Source: Alicyclobacillus_A sp963788285 (GTDB lineage: Bacteria; Bacillota; Bacilli; Alicyclobacillales; Alicyclobacillaceae). From it: 64,000 nt of DNA. The translations under genes and the position numbers were made by a program. The stretch spans positions 1-64,000 of the forward strand of contig CAWBGB010000019.1 of the NCBI GenBank assembly GCA_963788285.1, given 5' to 3'. The stretch's first letter is position 1. The number at the start of each line of letters is the position of its first letter. Under the pieces are notes generated by a model. The model searched no databases. It saw only the letters and a list, made by a program, of their open reading frames with translations, and was not told the DNA's origin. Positions 46,995 to 55,803 of the stretch are shown one piece after another.

Positions 46995-47954
46995 ATGAGC
47001 CGGGCAGAAGCGATGGAAAAAGTGAATTCCAGGGTTCATCAAACCGCGTACGACGAGCCTACTCGACTGGTGGTGATTCGCGAGGCCTATCGGTGTTTGT
47101 ACTGTTATGACGCGCCCTGCACAAAGGCTTGCCCTACCCATATTGATGTGCCGTTCGTAAAAAAGATTGCATCGGATAACCTCTCTGGAAGTGCCAGGGT
47201 CATCATGGACGCGAATCCGATGGGAGCCAGTTGTGCCCGGGTGTGTCCCACTGAAGATCTGTGTGAAGGCGTACTCACCGATGAGGAGTATGAGCTGTTA
47301 CTGTGGCTGAAGTTGTCCATCCGGTTCAAGCGGCCGGAACCGGTGTGGCCACGGAGTGATATCCCGCCTTCGACCGACGAGCTGAATTATGGAATCGCGC
47401 CGATGTCGCTTCTAGTGGCGAATATGCCGTCGATGGGGAAGGTATTCTTGCCTTCCCCCTTCGTTGAAAGTGACGTAAGTTTAAAACGAGTCTCGCATGA
47501 AAGGAAGCGATGTTGCGTGTTCAACAAGTACTTTGAGGAGTATCAGATTGGTGACACTTGGCGGTCGAGGGGGCGAACGATAACAGAATCGGATCTTGTC
47601 ATGTTCGCGGCATGGAGTGGGGATTGGTATCCTCTCCATACGGACCAAGAGTGGGCGAAGAGTACCCAGTTTGGCCAACGCATCGCCCACGGACTGCTGA
47701 TTCTCTCAGCTGCGATGGGACTGACTCATTTAGAACCTGGACGCGTTGTCGCGTTTTACGGCATTGATGATCTCCGATTCGTACGTCCAACCTACATCGG
47801 CGACACCATCCACGTAGAACTGGAAGTCGCGTACAAACAAGATAAAGGTATAGCCGGCATTGTAGCATCATACGCGACTGTCTTGAAACAGGATGGCAAT
47901 CCCGTATTAGTTGCCACACACAAACTGCTCATCGCAAAAAGGCCAGCGACGTAA
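46995..47954 (+). CDS. Chimeric ORF: ferredoxin-like (PreT/GltD N-terminal) domain joined to a MaoC hydratase
   Basis: A 319-residue open frame with two unrelated ends. Residues 30-95 match the Fer4_20 domain that starts PreT and GltD-type flavoproteins: CLYCYDAPCTKACPTHIDVP and ANPMGASCARVCPTEDLCEG, with eight cysteines for two 4Fe-4S clusters, but the FAD and NAD domains that should follow are absent. After an unrecognised stretch (residues 96-174), the part from about 175 on is a complete MaoC-like hotdog hydratase (GDTWRSRGRTITESDLVMFA, DWYPLHTD, FGQRIAHGLLILSAAMGL) acting on enoyl-CoA-type substrates. AAGGAGG precedes the first ATG. A GTG at 47517 with AAGGAAG upstream could start a separate 145-residue hydratase, so the fusion may be only an open-frame accident. 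Confidence 0.75.
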   Translation: MSRAEAMEKVNSRVHQTAYDEPTRLVVIREAYRCLYCYDAPCTKACPTHIDVPFVKKIASDNLSGSARVIMDANPMGASCARVCPTEDLCEGVLTDEEYELLLWLKLSIRFKRPEPVWPRSDIPPSTDELNYGIAPMSLLVANMPSMGKVFLPSPFVESDVSLKRVSHERKRCCVFNKYFEEYQIGDTWRSRGRTITESDLVMFAAWSGDWYPLHTDQEWAKSTQFGQRIAHGLLILSAAMGLTHLEPGRVVAFYGIDDLRFVRPTYIGDTIHVELEVAYKQDKGIAGIVASYATVLKQDGNPVLVATHKLLIAKRPAT

Positions 47955-48000
47955 TCTCCATCGTGTCCGAAAGTCGCTTCACTCACCCTGGCGATTGGGG

Positions 48001-48657
48001 CTACCAAAACCTCCACCAGGGCTTTCTGTCTGCTTCTTTGACCTCTATCAGCGATCGCATCGTGTCTATGAGCAGCTGATCCCGTTTCTCAAGCTTTTCG
48101 TCGATGGATTCCTGTGCCGCCGCAATTTCCCGTTCTCTTCTCCATTGTTCACGGATCTGCTCGATTTTCTGATCGACGACATCGAGAGTATCCAGCTTTG
48201 TTGCTTCGAATTGAGCGTGATACTGGGTCTCCAGATCCGCGCGGATCTCTGATTTTATGGTGGGTATCATTGCCGCAACTTCCTGCTGGATAAATTGGCG
48301 AAATGCCGCGTACTTCTCGTCGTATTGTGTGATTCCATTGGCTGTTTCGCTTGGTTCTGGGGACGTATCGGTAGCCGCTACAGATTGTAGCGTATCACTT
48401 TGTTGGTATTTGTGTATGACGATTTGAGCTATCATGTCGATCCCCATGTTGGTGTTTTCAGACATCTTCTTCATTTGATGAAAAACAAGAATGTCTGACT
48501 CGCTGTACCGTCTGCTTGCGCCTTCATACTCGAAAATAAACCCGTTCCGTTCGAGTGCTTGTGCGTACTTTCGAACCGTAGGAGTGGCCAGGTTACAGCG
48601 TTCCGACACGTCCTTCGTCTTGTATATTGGCTTGTTATGCAGTGTATTGGCGTCCAT
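48001..48657 (-). CDS. MerR-like DNA-binding protein with coiled coil (DUF3967 type)
   Basis: A 218-residue protein. The N-terminal 65 residues form a MerR-type winged helix (IYKTKDVSERCNLATPTVRK, GASRRYSESDILVFHQMKKM). A Glu/Gln/Arg-rich helical segment follows (REQWRREREIAAAQESIDEK, residues 165-195) and the end KPWWRFW is the typical C-terminal signature of DUF3967 proteins, common on plasmids and accessory regions of Bacilli. The ATG at 48657 has GAGGTGAG upstream. A partial copy of its middle part lies at 29.0-29.2 kb. Confidence 0.8.
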   Translation of the reverse strand: MDANTLHNKPIYKTKDVSERCNLATPTVRKYAQALERNGFIFEYEGASRRYSESDILVFHQMKKMSENTNMGIDMIAQIVIHKYQQSDTLQSVAATDTSPEPSETANGITQYDEKYAAFRQFIQQEVAAMIPTIKSEIRADLETQYHAQFEATKLDTLDVVDQKIEQIREQWRREREIAAAQESIDEKLEKRDQLLIDTMRSLIEVKEADRKPWWRFW

Positions 48658-48956
48658 ATCGCTCACCTCGCCCCAAAGTATAGGCGAACGCTGTTGCAAA
48701 ATCCGTCGTTTTCTGCGTTGTGATGATAATCAATTGCGATGATAAGTCTGTTGAATTGCCTTCTCTTTGGAACGTTCTGTCTGTTGAGGTCTAGGCGTGT
48801 GGTAGCGTCCTCAAGCCTCCTCTACGAGTTCCTTTTACGAAAAAACAATAAAAAGTTCATTTGGACTTTACAATTCACGTGCATCATAGCTGATGAGGGT
48901 ATTTCGACAAACAATGTTTCAGAAATATCCGAGTAGCCTTGCGTCAAGGAGGGAGA
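48658..48956. other. Intergenic, nothing recognised
   Basis: Divergent upstream region of the MerR-like gene and of the small exported-type protein gene, whose AAGGAGGG lies at 48947-48954 or so. Confidence 0.4.
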
Positions 48957-49142
48957 ATGAATTTGCGGCAATATATACGTTTTCGGAATGCCCTTCGCTA
49001 TGTTATGCCGGCGTTCGCATTGGGGACCATTGTTCCCGGAACACTCGCGCCTGAGCCAACACATCCCTCTCAATACTTCTCCACATTTCATCGTACGGTA
49101 GATGTACACCAGAATCAAAACGAAAATCCCGTTACAACATAG
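48957..49142 (+). CDS. Small protein with hydrophobic segment, unknown
   Basis: A 61-residue protein beginning MNLRQYIRFRNALRYVMPAF, with a basic N-terminus, a moderately hydrophobic stretch (residues 15-31) and a polar tail. A strong ribosome site (AAGGAGGG, 4 nt before the ATG) supports translation. It may be exported. No family is recognised. Confidence 0.55.
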   Translation: MNLRQYIRFRNALRYVMPAFALGTIVPGTLAPEPTHPSQYFSTFHRTVDVHQNQNENPVTT

Positions 49143-49376
49143 AGGTTTTCATATACGTAATCTTTCAGAAGGAACCACTGTCGAACCTTGACCATGCGCA
49201 TGCCAGTGTATGAGTCTGGTGAGCCTGCCGATAATGTTTCTGATACAAACAGAGAACGCTGTACGAGCAAAAAGGTCTGGATATTTCGAGTTTATTGTAT
49301 GTAGAAGACATGCTGGTGTCTCGGTATACTACTTTAGATAGTACGGAGAACGAGTGTCATACGAGGAGGATTTGAG

Positions 49377-49655
49377 ATGGATGAATATACATTTTTGGAC
49401 TTCGATAACTTTGCAAGTGCATGGTTGAGTGCGGACGAATGTGAGTTGGTGCAAGATCTTGAAATTCTACTGTGCGTCAGTCGCAAGACCAACACCATTC
49501 ATCATGCTGTGTATTCGAAGAAAATCCTGTCGCCGCGTAGGATCATGGCTCAACGCCAAGTCATCGACAAAGTCCTAGACCGTGTGTCCATAAATTTGAT
49601 ACAGTCCGAAGTAACTGCGAGTGACTCAAAAAATTCCTTTGCTCTGGGAGATTGA
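49377..49655 (+). CDS. Hypothetical protein, 92 residues
   Basis: Begins MDEYTFLDFDNFASAWLSAD; acidic N-terminus, basic middle (SKKILSPRRIMAQRQVIDKV). GAGGAGG lies 8 nt before the ATG, supporting translation. No cysteine pairs suggest metal binding and I recognise no family. It stands alone. Confidence 0.6.
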   Translation: MDEYTFLDFDNFASAWLSADECELVQDLEILLCVSRKTNTIHHAVYSKKILSPRRIMAQRQVIDKVLDRVSINLIQSEVTASDSKNSFALGD

Positions 49656-50083
49656 TTCAGAGAGCGCCTTGCTGTAAAGTTAATAAAACATCTCCGAGAG
49701 GATATATGGTTCTCGTCCGTTGCTCATACTTGTATGCACGGCTTTCGTGTCGGAATTCCATGCTTACGGACAACCGCATGCGGGACGAGGCAGGCAAGTC
49801 AACTGGCCTCCTCACAAAGTTGGTGGGCGTAAGATTCGGATGGACGGCACGCATCTGCTGAATCAGTTTTGGTGGCCGGCTTTTGAATTTCGGAGCGCGG
49901 CGCTTTCCCCTGAATCTGTCTGGATGACTCCATGCTACAGGTTACACGACTACGTTTACCAACGCCAGTGCCAACACGAAGTACATAGCACGTGCCTCCA
50001 AATCGTAGTATTCCGACCACTACGAGAGTTTTACGTCAAAACTCTTTGGAGTACGTGACATCAATATATCAGGAGGAATATGT
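49656..50083. other. Intergenic, no gene recognised
   Basis: Several overlapping open frames but none with a clear protein-like character plus start; AGGAGG of the next small gene lies at 50071-50076. Confidence 0.35.
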
Positions 50084-50224
50084 ATGGGTGAAGTCATTAA
50101 CGCACAGTGTGTAGCTTGCCATGAAGAACTGGATGAAAACAACATTGAATTAGGGATAGCAGGTATTGGACCTCTTTGTTCTTCATGTGCACAGGAATAT
50201 GAAACAGCACTCTGTGGAGACTGA
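50084..50224 (+). CDS. Small zinc-ribbon-like protein
   Basis: A 46-residue protein with two cysteine pairs, CVAC (residues 9-12) and CSSC (32-35), spaced as in a minimal zinc ribbon, plus one more Cys near the end. AGGAGG precedes the ATG by 7 nt. It resembles the small Cys-pair proteins of Bacilli (sigma-G inhibitor Gin/CsfB also has two Cys pairs), but the similarity is too loose for a name. Confidence 0.65.
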   Translation: MGEVINAQCVACHEELDENNIELGIAGIGPLCSSCAQEYETALCGD

Positions 50225-50681
50225 ATGACCGCGGTCAACCCCGTTTTGTAAACACGTTCTCCTTCGTCGTAAGGTTACCATGGATTCAAATCCCAACCAT
50301 TTCGCCAGAGAGAATTTTCCGTGTCCATCAACGTTCGTTGAACGTTGGTGGGGCGATAGGCAACGTGAGATAACGGAGCATTACGACAACTAAAAATGAG
50401 AACGTTCCTACTAAAACGACATCGTTGTCGGTGAAGTCGACTTCGCGTTCTGTGTAACCACAGAACCGAGGTCGATTTTTATATCGGAAGACAGACGTTG
50501 GGTAGGAAAGAGATGCCAAGTGGTTTGATGAAAAGGCCAAGCCCTCTACATCCAATTGGGACCTCGAAGAGTAGTTTTAGAAAATGAATTCATCTAACAA
50601 ATCAAGGTGACACCGGACTAGATGTAAACAATTGCTGCAGCATATACATCCTGCTGGCTAACGAAAACATCGTGGAAAAAA
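50225..50681. other. Intergenic, nothing recognised
   Basis: AT-rich, no convincing gene on either strand. Confidence 0.4.
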
Positions 50682-50934
50682 TTATCTTCTCAAGAGGCTC
50701 GTCTCTTCATTATCTGTTAATTTTCGATGTTTGTCGTGTGGTTCAGATTGATGACCTTTCATACCGAGGTTTCTATCTCTCCCTTTAGTCCCAACACTCT
50801 GTTGCTGAAGCGTTCCACCAGCCCCACTTGCAATCTGAGTAGTATTTGTTTCTTTCAGATACAGGGGATCCAGTAACGATTCGTTTTCCGTCTTTTTTAA
50901 TCGTGATAGTTATATTTTCATTGACATGTTCCAT
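50682..50934 (-). pseudogene. Small frameshifted ORF, unknown
   Basis: From ATG at 50934 the frame encodes EHVNENITITIKKDGKRIV, then a +1 frame continues with LYLKETNTTQIASGAGGTLQ and LGMKGHQSEPHDKH to a stop at 50682. Both halves have a protein-like composition and join smoothly at about 50862, suggesting an 80-residue, Gln/Gly-rich small protein broken by one base. No family recognised. Confidence 0.4.
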
Positions 50935-51166
50935 TTTTGCGAACCCCATTTTCCGATTTTGTACAGCGTATCAATGAGTTGTCCTAGCGAATGGACAAAC
51001 CTCTTGGGGCATTTGGAGAATACGGCCGCTGTGCTTCATTTTCAATGCCATTGTCCTGGAATTCGGCACTCAAGAGATAACCAAGATGTGCTTTCCTCGA
51101 TTCCCAGTCAATGTGATGAACGCCAATGCACTGTCGCGGTCATGTCTCGACGCATGTTACGTAGCA
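50935..51166. other. Intergenic upstream of the acetone carboxylase operon
   Basis: No gene seen; leads into the palindrome and sigma-54 promoter listed next. Confidence 0.4.
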
Positions 51167-51192
51167 CTACAGTTGTAGCGCTACAACTGTAG
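51167..51192. promoter_or_regulatory. Perfect 26-bp palindrome, likely activator site for the acx operon
   Basis: Half-site CTACAGTTGTAGC is followed directly by its reverse complement, giving a 26-bp perfect palindrome centred about 92 bp before the predicted transcription start. Position and symmetry fit an upstream activator sequence bound by a Fis-type sigma-54 activator dimer. A short T-run follows, so a terminator-like reading is possible but no gene lies just upstream. Confidence 0.7.
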
Positions 51193-51245
51193 CGTTTTTC
51201 GAGGGGAATTCACGAAATTATTTATAGTGTACGGCAATTCTAGAT

Positions 51246-51261
51246 TGGCACGGATTTTGCA
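51246..51261 (+). promoter_or_regulatory. Sigma-54 (-24/-12) promoter of the acx operon
   Basis: TGGCACGGATTTTGCA matches the sigma-54 consensus TGGCAC-N5-TTGCA, with GG at 51247-51248 and GC at 51259-51260, exactly 12 nt apart. It lies 53 bp upstream of the acxA start codon. Confidence 0.88.
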
Positions 51262-51313
51262 ATCAAATGTTGTGCGAAACATTCTGATCCACGAATGGAA
51301 GGAGAGATGGTAC

Positions 51314-53458
51314 ATGGCAAGTCGAAAGACTCAAATCCTCGCTATTGACGCCGGGGGAACCATGACCGACACGTTTATCATTGACGATCATGGAGAATTC
51401 GTTGTCGGTAAGGCACAGACGACCCCAGGGGACGAGTCAATCGGCCTGTTGCACTCTGCAGCAGACGCACTTACGTTTTGGGACATGACCGTGGAGGAAG
51501 CGTTTCCACAGTTGCTGACCGGTGTGTATTCCGGGACAGCGATGTTGAATCGACTGGTGTCTCGCAAGGGTCGCAAGGTAGGTCTTATCGTCAACAAGGG
51601 GATGGAAGACTTCCACCGCATGGGTCGAGCCATCCAGTCCTACTTAGGTTATTCGTATTCAGACCGGCTTCACTTAAATACGCACCGTTACGACCCTCCA
51701 CTTGTGCCGAAAGAGTGGACACGGGGTGTCACGGAACGGATTGACCTGTTTGGGAATGTTGTCATTCCACTGTATGAGCATGAGGTTGAACCAGCCGTCA
51801 CTGAGCTGATTGAAGAAGGCGTGGAAGCCATTGTCATTTCATTGCTTCACTCGTACAAGAATCCGACCCATGAGCGCCGGGTCCGCGACATCGCGAAAGC
51901 GACGATTCAAAAGAAGGGGAAGGACATTCCTGTATTTGCTTCGGTTGATTACTACCCAGTTCGCAAGGAGACCCACAGGACCAACACGACCATCATTGAG
52001 GCGTACGCTGCAGACCCATCGCGCCACACGCTTGAACTGGTCGACAAACGAATCAAAGAAAAGGGGGCCAATTTTGACGTCCGGGTGATGGCCAGCCACG
52101 GCGGAACCATCAGCATTAAGGCGAACGAACTCGCACGCACGCTCGTCTCTGGTCCCATTGGAGGAGTAGTCGGCGGTAGATACTTAGGGGAACAACTCGG
52201 TATCAAGAACATTGTTTGTTCGGACATCGGGGGTACGAGTTTCGACATTGCGCTTATCACACAGGGTGACTTCACCATCGATACAAGTCCAGACATGGCT
52301 CGACTGGTTCTGTCGTTGCCACTTGTCGCCATGGACTCGGTTGGTGCAGGTACAGGCAGTTTCGTTCGGGTCGATCCGTACACGAAATCCATCGTGCTCG
52401 GACCAGACAGCGCTGGCTATCGCGTCGGTGTCTGTTATCCCGAAGGCGGCATCGATACCATCACGGTCTCAGACTGTCACGTTGTGTTGGGGCTGATTAA
52501 CCCGGACAACTTCCTCGGTGGACAAGTGAAGTTGGACCGTGAGAGAGCGTATCAAGGTGTAAAGGAACAATTGGCTGATCCGCTTGGGCTGTCCGTGGAA
52601 GCTGCTGCATTCGGCGTCATTCAGTTGCTTGAATCACAATTGCGCAACTACCTCGAGTCCCTGGTTATGGGCAAAGGATACTCGCCGACTCAGTTTGCCT
52701 GCTTCTCGTACGGTGGCGGCGGACCGTTGCATACCGCAGGCTATGTGAAAGGGCTCGGTTTTGAAGATGTATTGGTACCTGCTTGGGCCGCAGGATTCTC
52801 TGCGTTCGGTTGCGGGGCTGCCGACTTTGAGTATCGCTACGACAAAACGCTCGATATCAACGTGGCGAGCGAAGCGACCGCGGATGAAAAAGAGGACGCA
52901 CTTGCAACGCTCCAGGACGCTTGGACCGAATTGACGGAAAAAGTACAGCAAGAGTTCGAGAAAAATGGGTTCAGCAGTTCCGAAGTTCAATTCCGACTGT
53001 ACTTCCGCATGCAGTACCAAGGTCAATTGAACGATTTGGAAATCGAGGCTCCGCTGGCAAAGGTCAGCTCCGTCGAGGACTGGGATAAACTCACGCATGC
53101 GTTTGAAGAGACGTATTCGCGCGTGTACGCCAAGGCAGCACGCTCTCCAGAACTTGGATATAGCATTACAGGTGCCATTGTTCGCGGCTCTGTGGATGTA
53201 CCAAAGCCGAAGATTCCGGAAGAGCCGTATGTCAGCGAGATCCCGCCGAAGGAAGCCTTCCATGGGAAACGGCGCGTGTACTGGGATGGTGAATGGGTTC
53301 AGGCGGACATTTGGGAGATGGAGGCGTTACAGGCCGGCAATTGGATCCGCGGACTGGCCATCATCGAATCACCCGCTACGACATTCGTGGTACCACCTGG
53401 GTTTGAGACGTTCCTGGATAATCACCGAATTTTTCACTTGCGTGAAGTAAATCGGTAA
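51314..53458 (+). CDS. acxA: Acetone carboxylase, beta-type subunit (HyuA-like)
   Basis: A 714-residue subunit of the ATP-dependent acetone carboxylase, which makes acetoacetate from acetone and bicarbonate. DAGGTMTDTF (12-21) is the phosphate-binding motif of the hydantoinase/oxoprolinase ASKHA fold, and CSDIGGTSFDIALI and GGGGPLHTAGYVKG are further nucleotide-site motifs. GGAGAGATGG precedes the ATG chosen; the open frame extends 29 codons upstream across the promoter and is not used. AcxA, AcxB and AcxC sizes (714, 770, 165 residues) match the known three-subunit enzyme, which sets it apart from two-subunit hydantoinases. Confidence 0.93.
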   Translation: MASRKTQILAIDAGGTMTDTFIIDDHGEFVVGKAQTTPGDESIGLLHSAADALTFWDMTVEEAFPQLLTGVYSGTAMLNRLVSRKGRKVGLIVNKGMEDFHRMGRAIQSYLGYSYSDRLHLNTHRYDPPLVPKEWTRGVTERIDLFGNVVIPLYEHEVEPAVTELIEEGVEAIVISLLHSYKNPTHERRVRDIAKATIQKKGKDIPVFASVDYYPVRKETHRTNTTIIEAYAADPSRHTLELVDKRIKEKGANFDVRVMASHGGTISIKANELARTLVSGPIGGVVGGRYLGEQLGIKNIVCSDIGGTSFDIALITQGDFTIDTSPDMARLVLSLPLVAMDSVGAGTGSFVRVDPYTKSIVLGPDSAGYRVGVCYPEGGIDTITVSDCHVVLGLINPDNFLGGQVKLDRERAYQGVKEQLADPLGLSVEAAAFGVIQLLESQLRNYLESLVMGKGYSPTQFACFSYGGGGPLHTAGYVKGLGFEDVLVPAWAAGFSAFGCGAADFEYRYDKTLDINVASEATADEKEDALATLQDAWTELTEKVQQEFEKNGFSSSEVQFRLYFRMQYQGQLNDLEIEAPLAKVSSVEDWDKLTHAFEETYSRVYAKAARSPELGYSITGAIVRGSVDVPKPKIPEEPYVSEIPPKEAFHGKRRVYWDGEWVQADIWEMEALQAGNWIRGLAIIESPATTFVVPPGFETFLDNHRIFHLREVNR

Positions 53459-53485
53459 TTTTTCAAAATAAAAGGAGGAATTTCC

Positions 53486-55798
53486 GTGGCGATTCGGCAA
53501 GGGGACTTGAGTAACAAGCAGGAGGAGTTACTTACCCAGCAGTATCGACGGACGATTGGTTGGGATGGAAAAACGCTCAAGGAAATGCGTGCGGAAATCG
53601 ATCAAATCACGCAGGAAACTGGGCATTATGCTGGACTGAAGGAACTTGTATTGAAGGAACAAGACCCCATTCGATTCGAGAAAATTTTTGCCAAACTGCG
53701 CGGTGGACTCGTGCACGCGCGTGAGACGGCAAAGCGGGTCGCTGCTTCTCCCATCGTCGAACAGGAAGGGGAACTGTGTTTTACGTTGTACACGCCCGAA
53801 GGGGACTCCGTCGTGACGTCGACCGGGATCATCATCCACGTCGGTACGATGGGCGCAGCCATCAAGTACATGGTAAACCACGATTACGAGGTGAATCCTG
53901 GTATTGAACCTGGTGATATCTTTTGCAACAACGATTGCCAGATTGGCAACGTGCACCCCTGTGATGTGCATACCATCGTCCCAATCTTCTGGGCGGGAGA
54001 AGTCGTCGGTTGGGTAGGCGGGGTTACTCACGTCATTGACACCGGTGCAACCGGCCCCGGTAGCATGACGGTGGGTCCTGTAACTCGCTACGACGACGGG
54101 TATCAGGTAGCATGCCGGAAAATCGGCCGCAACGACACCTTGCTTCAAGACTGGGTGATTGAAAGTCAGCGCTCCGTTCGCACAACGAAGTATTGGCTAC
54201 TGGATGAACGGACACGGATTGCCGGATGTCACATGATTCGCGACTTGGTTCTCGGCCTCATTGCCGAAGAGGGTGTTGAGACTTATAAACAGTTCATTCG
54301 CGAGGTCATTGAGGAAGGTCGGCGCGGGCTCATCAACCGCATCAAAGCCGTTACAATCCCAGGCAAGTATCGCCAGGTCGGCTTTGTCGACGTTCCCTAT
54401 CGACATTCAGATGTTGAAGTTCCACCCTATGCTAAAGTCGATACCATTATGCACGCACCGTCCGAGGTGACCATCCATCGCAACGGACAGATGGAACTCA
54501 ACTTTGACGGATCTAGTCGGTGGGGGTGGCACAGTTACAACGCGACCACCGTGTCGTTTACGAGCGGTATCTGGGTCATGATGACACAGACGTTGATCCC
54601 GAACGATCGCATCAATGATGGCGCCTATTTCGCCACAAAGTTCCAGCTCCCGTATGGTGCATGGATGAATCCAGATGACATTCGTACGGCTCATAGTTAC
54701 GCTTGGCATTTCCTGGTGTCGGCTTGGAGCCCACTGTGGCGGGGACTGAGTCGAGCGTACTTCTCCCGTGGATACCTCGAAGAAGTGAATGCTGGCAATG
54801 CGAACACCAGCAACTGGATGCAAGGCGGCGGATACAACCAGTATAACGATATCCATGCCATTAACAGCTTTGAAGCTGCGGCTGAAGGTACTGGTGCCGG
54901 GGCAGTCAAGGATGGACTGGATCACGCCGCAGCCATCTGGAATCCCGAAGGCGACATGGGGGACATGGAGATTTGGGAATTGGCTGAACCGCTCGTGTAC
55001 CTCGGCCGGTCTATCAAACCCAACACAGGCGGATACGGAAAGTATCGCGGCGGCTGTGGCTACGAGACGCTGCGCATGGTCTGGGGTTCGCGGGACTGGA
55101 CAATGTTCTTCATGGGCAATGGGTACATTACCAGCGACTGTGGTTTGATGGGAGGTTATCCGGCCGCATCTGGGTATCGGTTCGAAGCACATGGTACCGA
55201 CCTCAAGGAACGCTTTGCGAAACAACTTCCGTTCCCACGAGGTGGAGACCCGAATCCGGCAGAACACAAATATGAGCAATGTCTCGAGGCCGAGGTCGTG
55301 AAACGGGATAAGCAAACCATTACGACGGAAGCGATTTTTGAAGACTACGATCTCTACCTGAACTATCTGCGTGGTGGTCCCGGCTTTGGCGATCCGCTGG
55401 AACGCCGCCCTGAGGACATCGAGAAAGACCTCAACGGTGGCTACGTGCTTCCGGAGTATGCGAAAAAAGTGTATGGCGCGGTGTTTACGGTAGACAATCG
55501 CGGTAAGTATCACGTAGATGCGGAGAAAACAGAACAAGCTCGTCAAGCGATTCGGAAGGAACGCTTGCAACGGGGGCGTCCGACCCGTGAATGGATGGCT
55601 GAAGAGCGTGGTCGGATTGAGCGGAAGGAAGCTTCTCTACCTGTCCGTCACATGTATGCGACGAGTTTTGAAATCACGGAGAAGTTTTTGACGGAGTTCA
55701 GAGAGTTTTGGAACCTGCCAGAGTCTTGGAATCTTCGTGAAGACGAATTGGAAATGCCGACATTCGGATCTGGACATAAGAAATCCCATGTGAGGTGA
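53486..55798 (+). CDS. acxB: Acetone carboxylase, alpha-type subunit (HyuB-like)
   Basis: A 770-residue subunit of the HyuB superfamily that carries the metal-dependent carboxylation site in acetone carboxylase. GDIFCNNDCQIGNVHPCDVH (near residues 150-170) matches the conserved NDP/NDC-type motif, and GGYGKYRGGCGYETL and MGGYPAASGYRFEA are family signatures. The GTG start has AAAGGAGGAA upstream, 27 bp after acxA. The stop is followed within a few bases by acxC. Close relatives carboxylate acetophenone; the third subunit and activator favour acetone. Confidence 0.93.
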   Translation: MAIRQGDLSNKQEELLTQQYRRTIGWDGKTLKEMRAEIDQITQETGHYAGLKELVLKEQDPIRFEKIFAKLRGGLVHARETAKRVAASPIVEQEGELCFTLYTPEGDSVVTSTGIIIHVGTMGAAIKYMVNHDYEVNPGIEPGDIFCNNDCQIGNVHPCDVHTIVPIFWAGEVVGWVGGVTHVIDTGATGPGSMTVGPVTRYDDGYQVACRKIGRNDTLLQDWVIESQRSVRTTKYWLLDERTRIAGCHMIRDLVLGLIAEEGVETYKQFIREVIEEGRRGLINRIKAVTIPGKYRQVGFVDVPYRHSDVEVPPYAKVDTIMHAPSEVTIHRNGQMELNFDGSSRWGWHSYNATTVSFTSGIWVMMTQTLIPNDRINDGAYFATKFQLPYGAWMNPDDIRTAHSYAWHFLVSAWSPLWRGLSRAYFSRGYLEEVNAGNANTSNWMQGGGYNQYNDIHAINSFEAAAEGTGAGAVKDGLDHAAAIWNPEGDMGDMEIWELAEPLVYLGRSIKPNTGGYGKYRGGCGYETLRMVWGSRDWTMFFMGNGYITSDCGLMGGYPAASGYRFEAHGTDLKERFAKQLPFPRGGDPNPAEHKYEQCLEAEVVKRDKQTITTEAIFEDYDLYLNYLRGGPGFGDPLERRPEDIEKDLNGGYVLPEYAKKVYGAVFTVDNRGKYHVDAEKTEQARQAIRKERLQRGRPTREWMAEERGRIERKEASLPVRHMYATSFEITEKFLTEFREFWNLPESWNLREDELEMPTFGSGHKKSHVR

Positions 55799-55803
55799 TT
55801 GAA

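Noticed and set aside
54407..55570. Minus-strand frame of 387 residues inside acxB
   Set aside because: Shadow of the conserved acxB coding sequence, no ribosome site.
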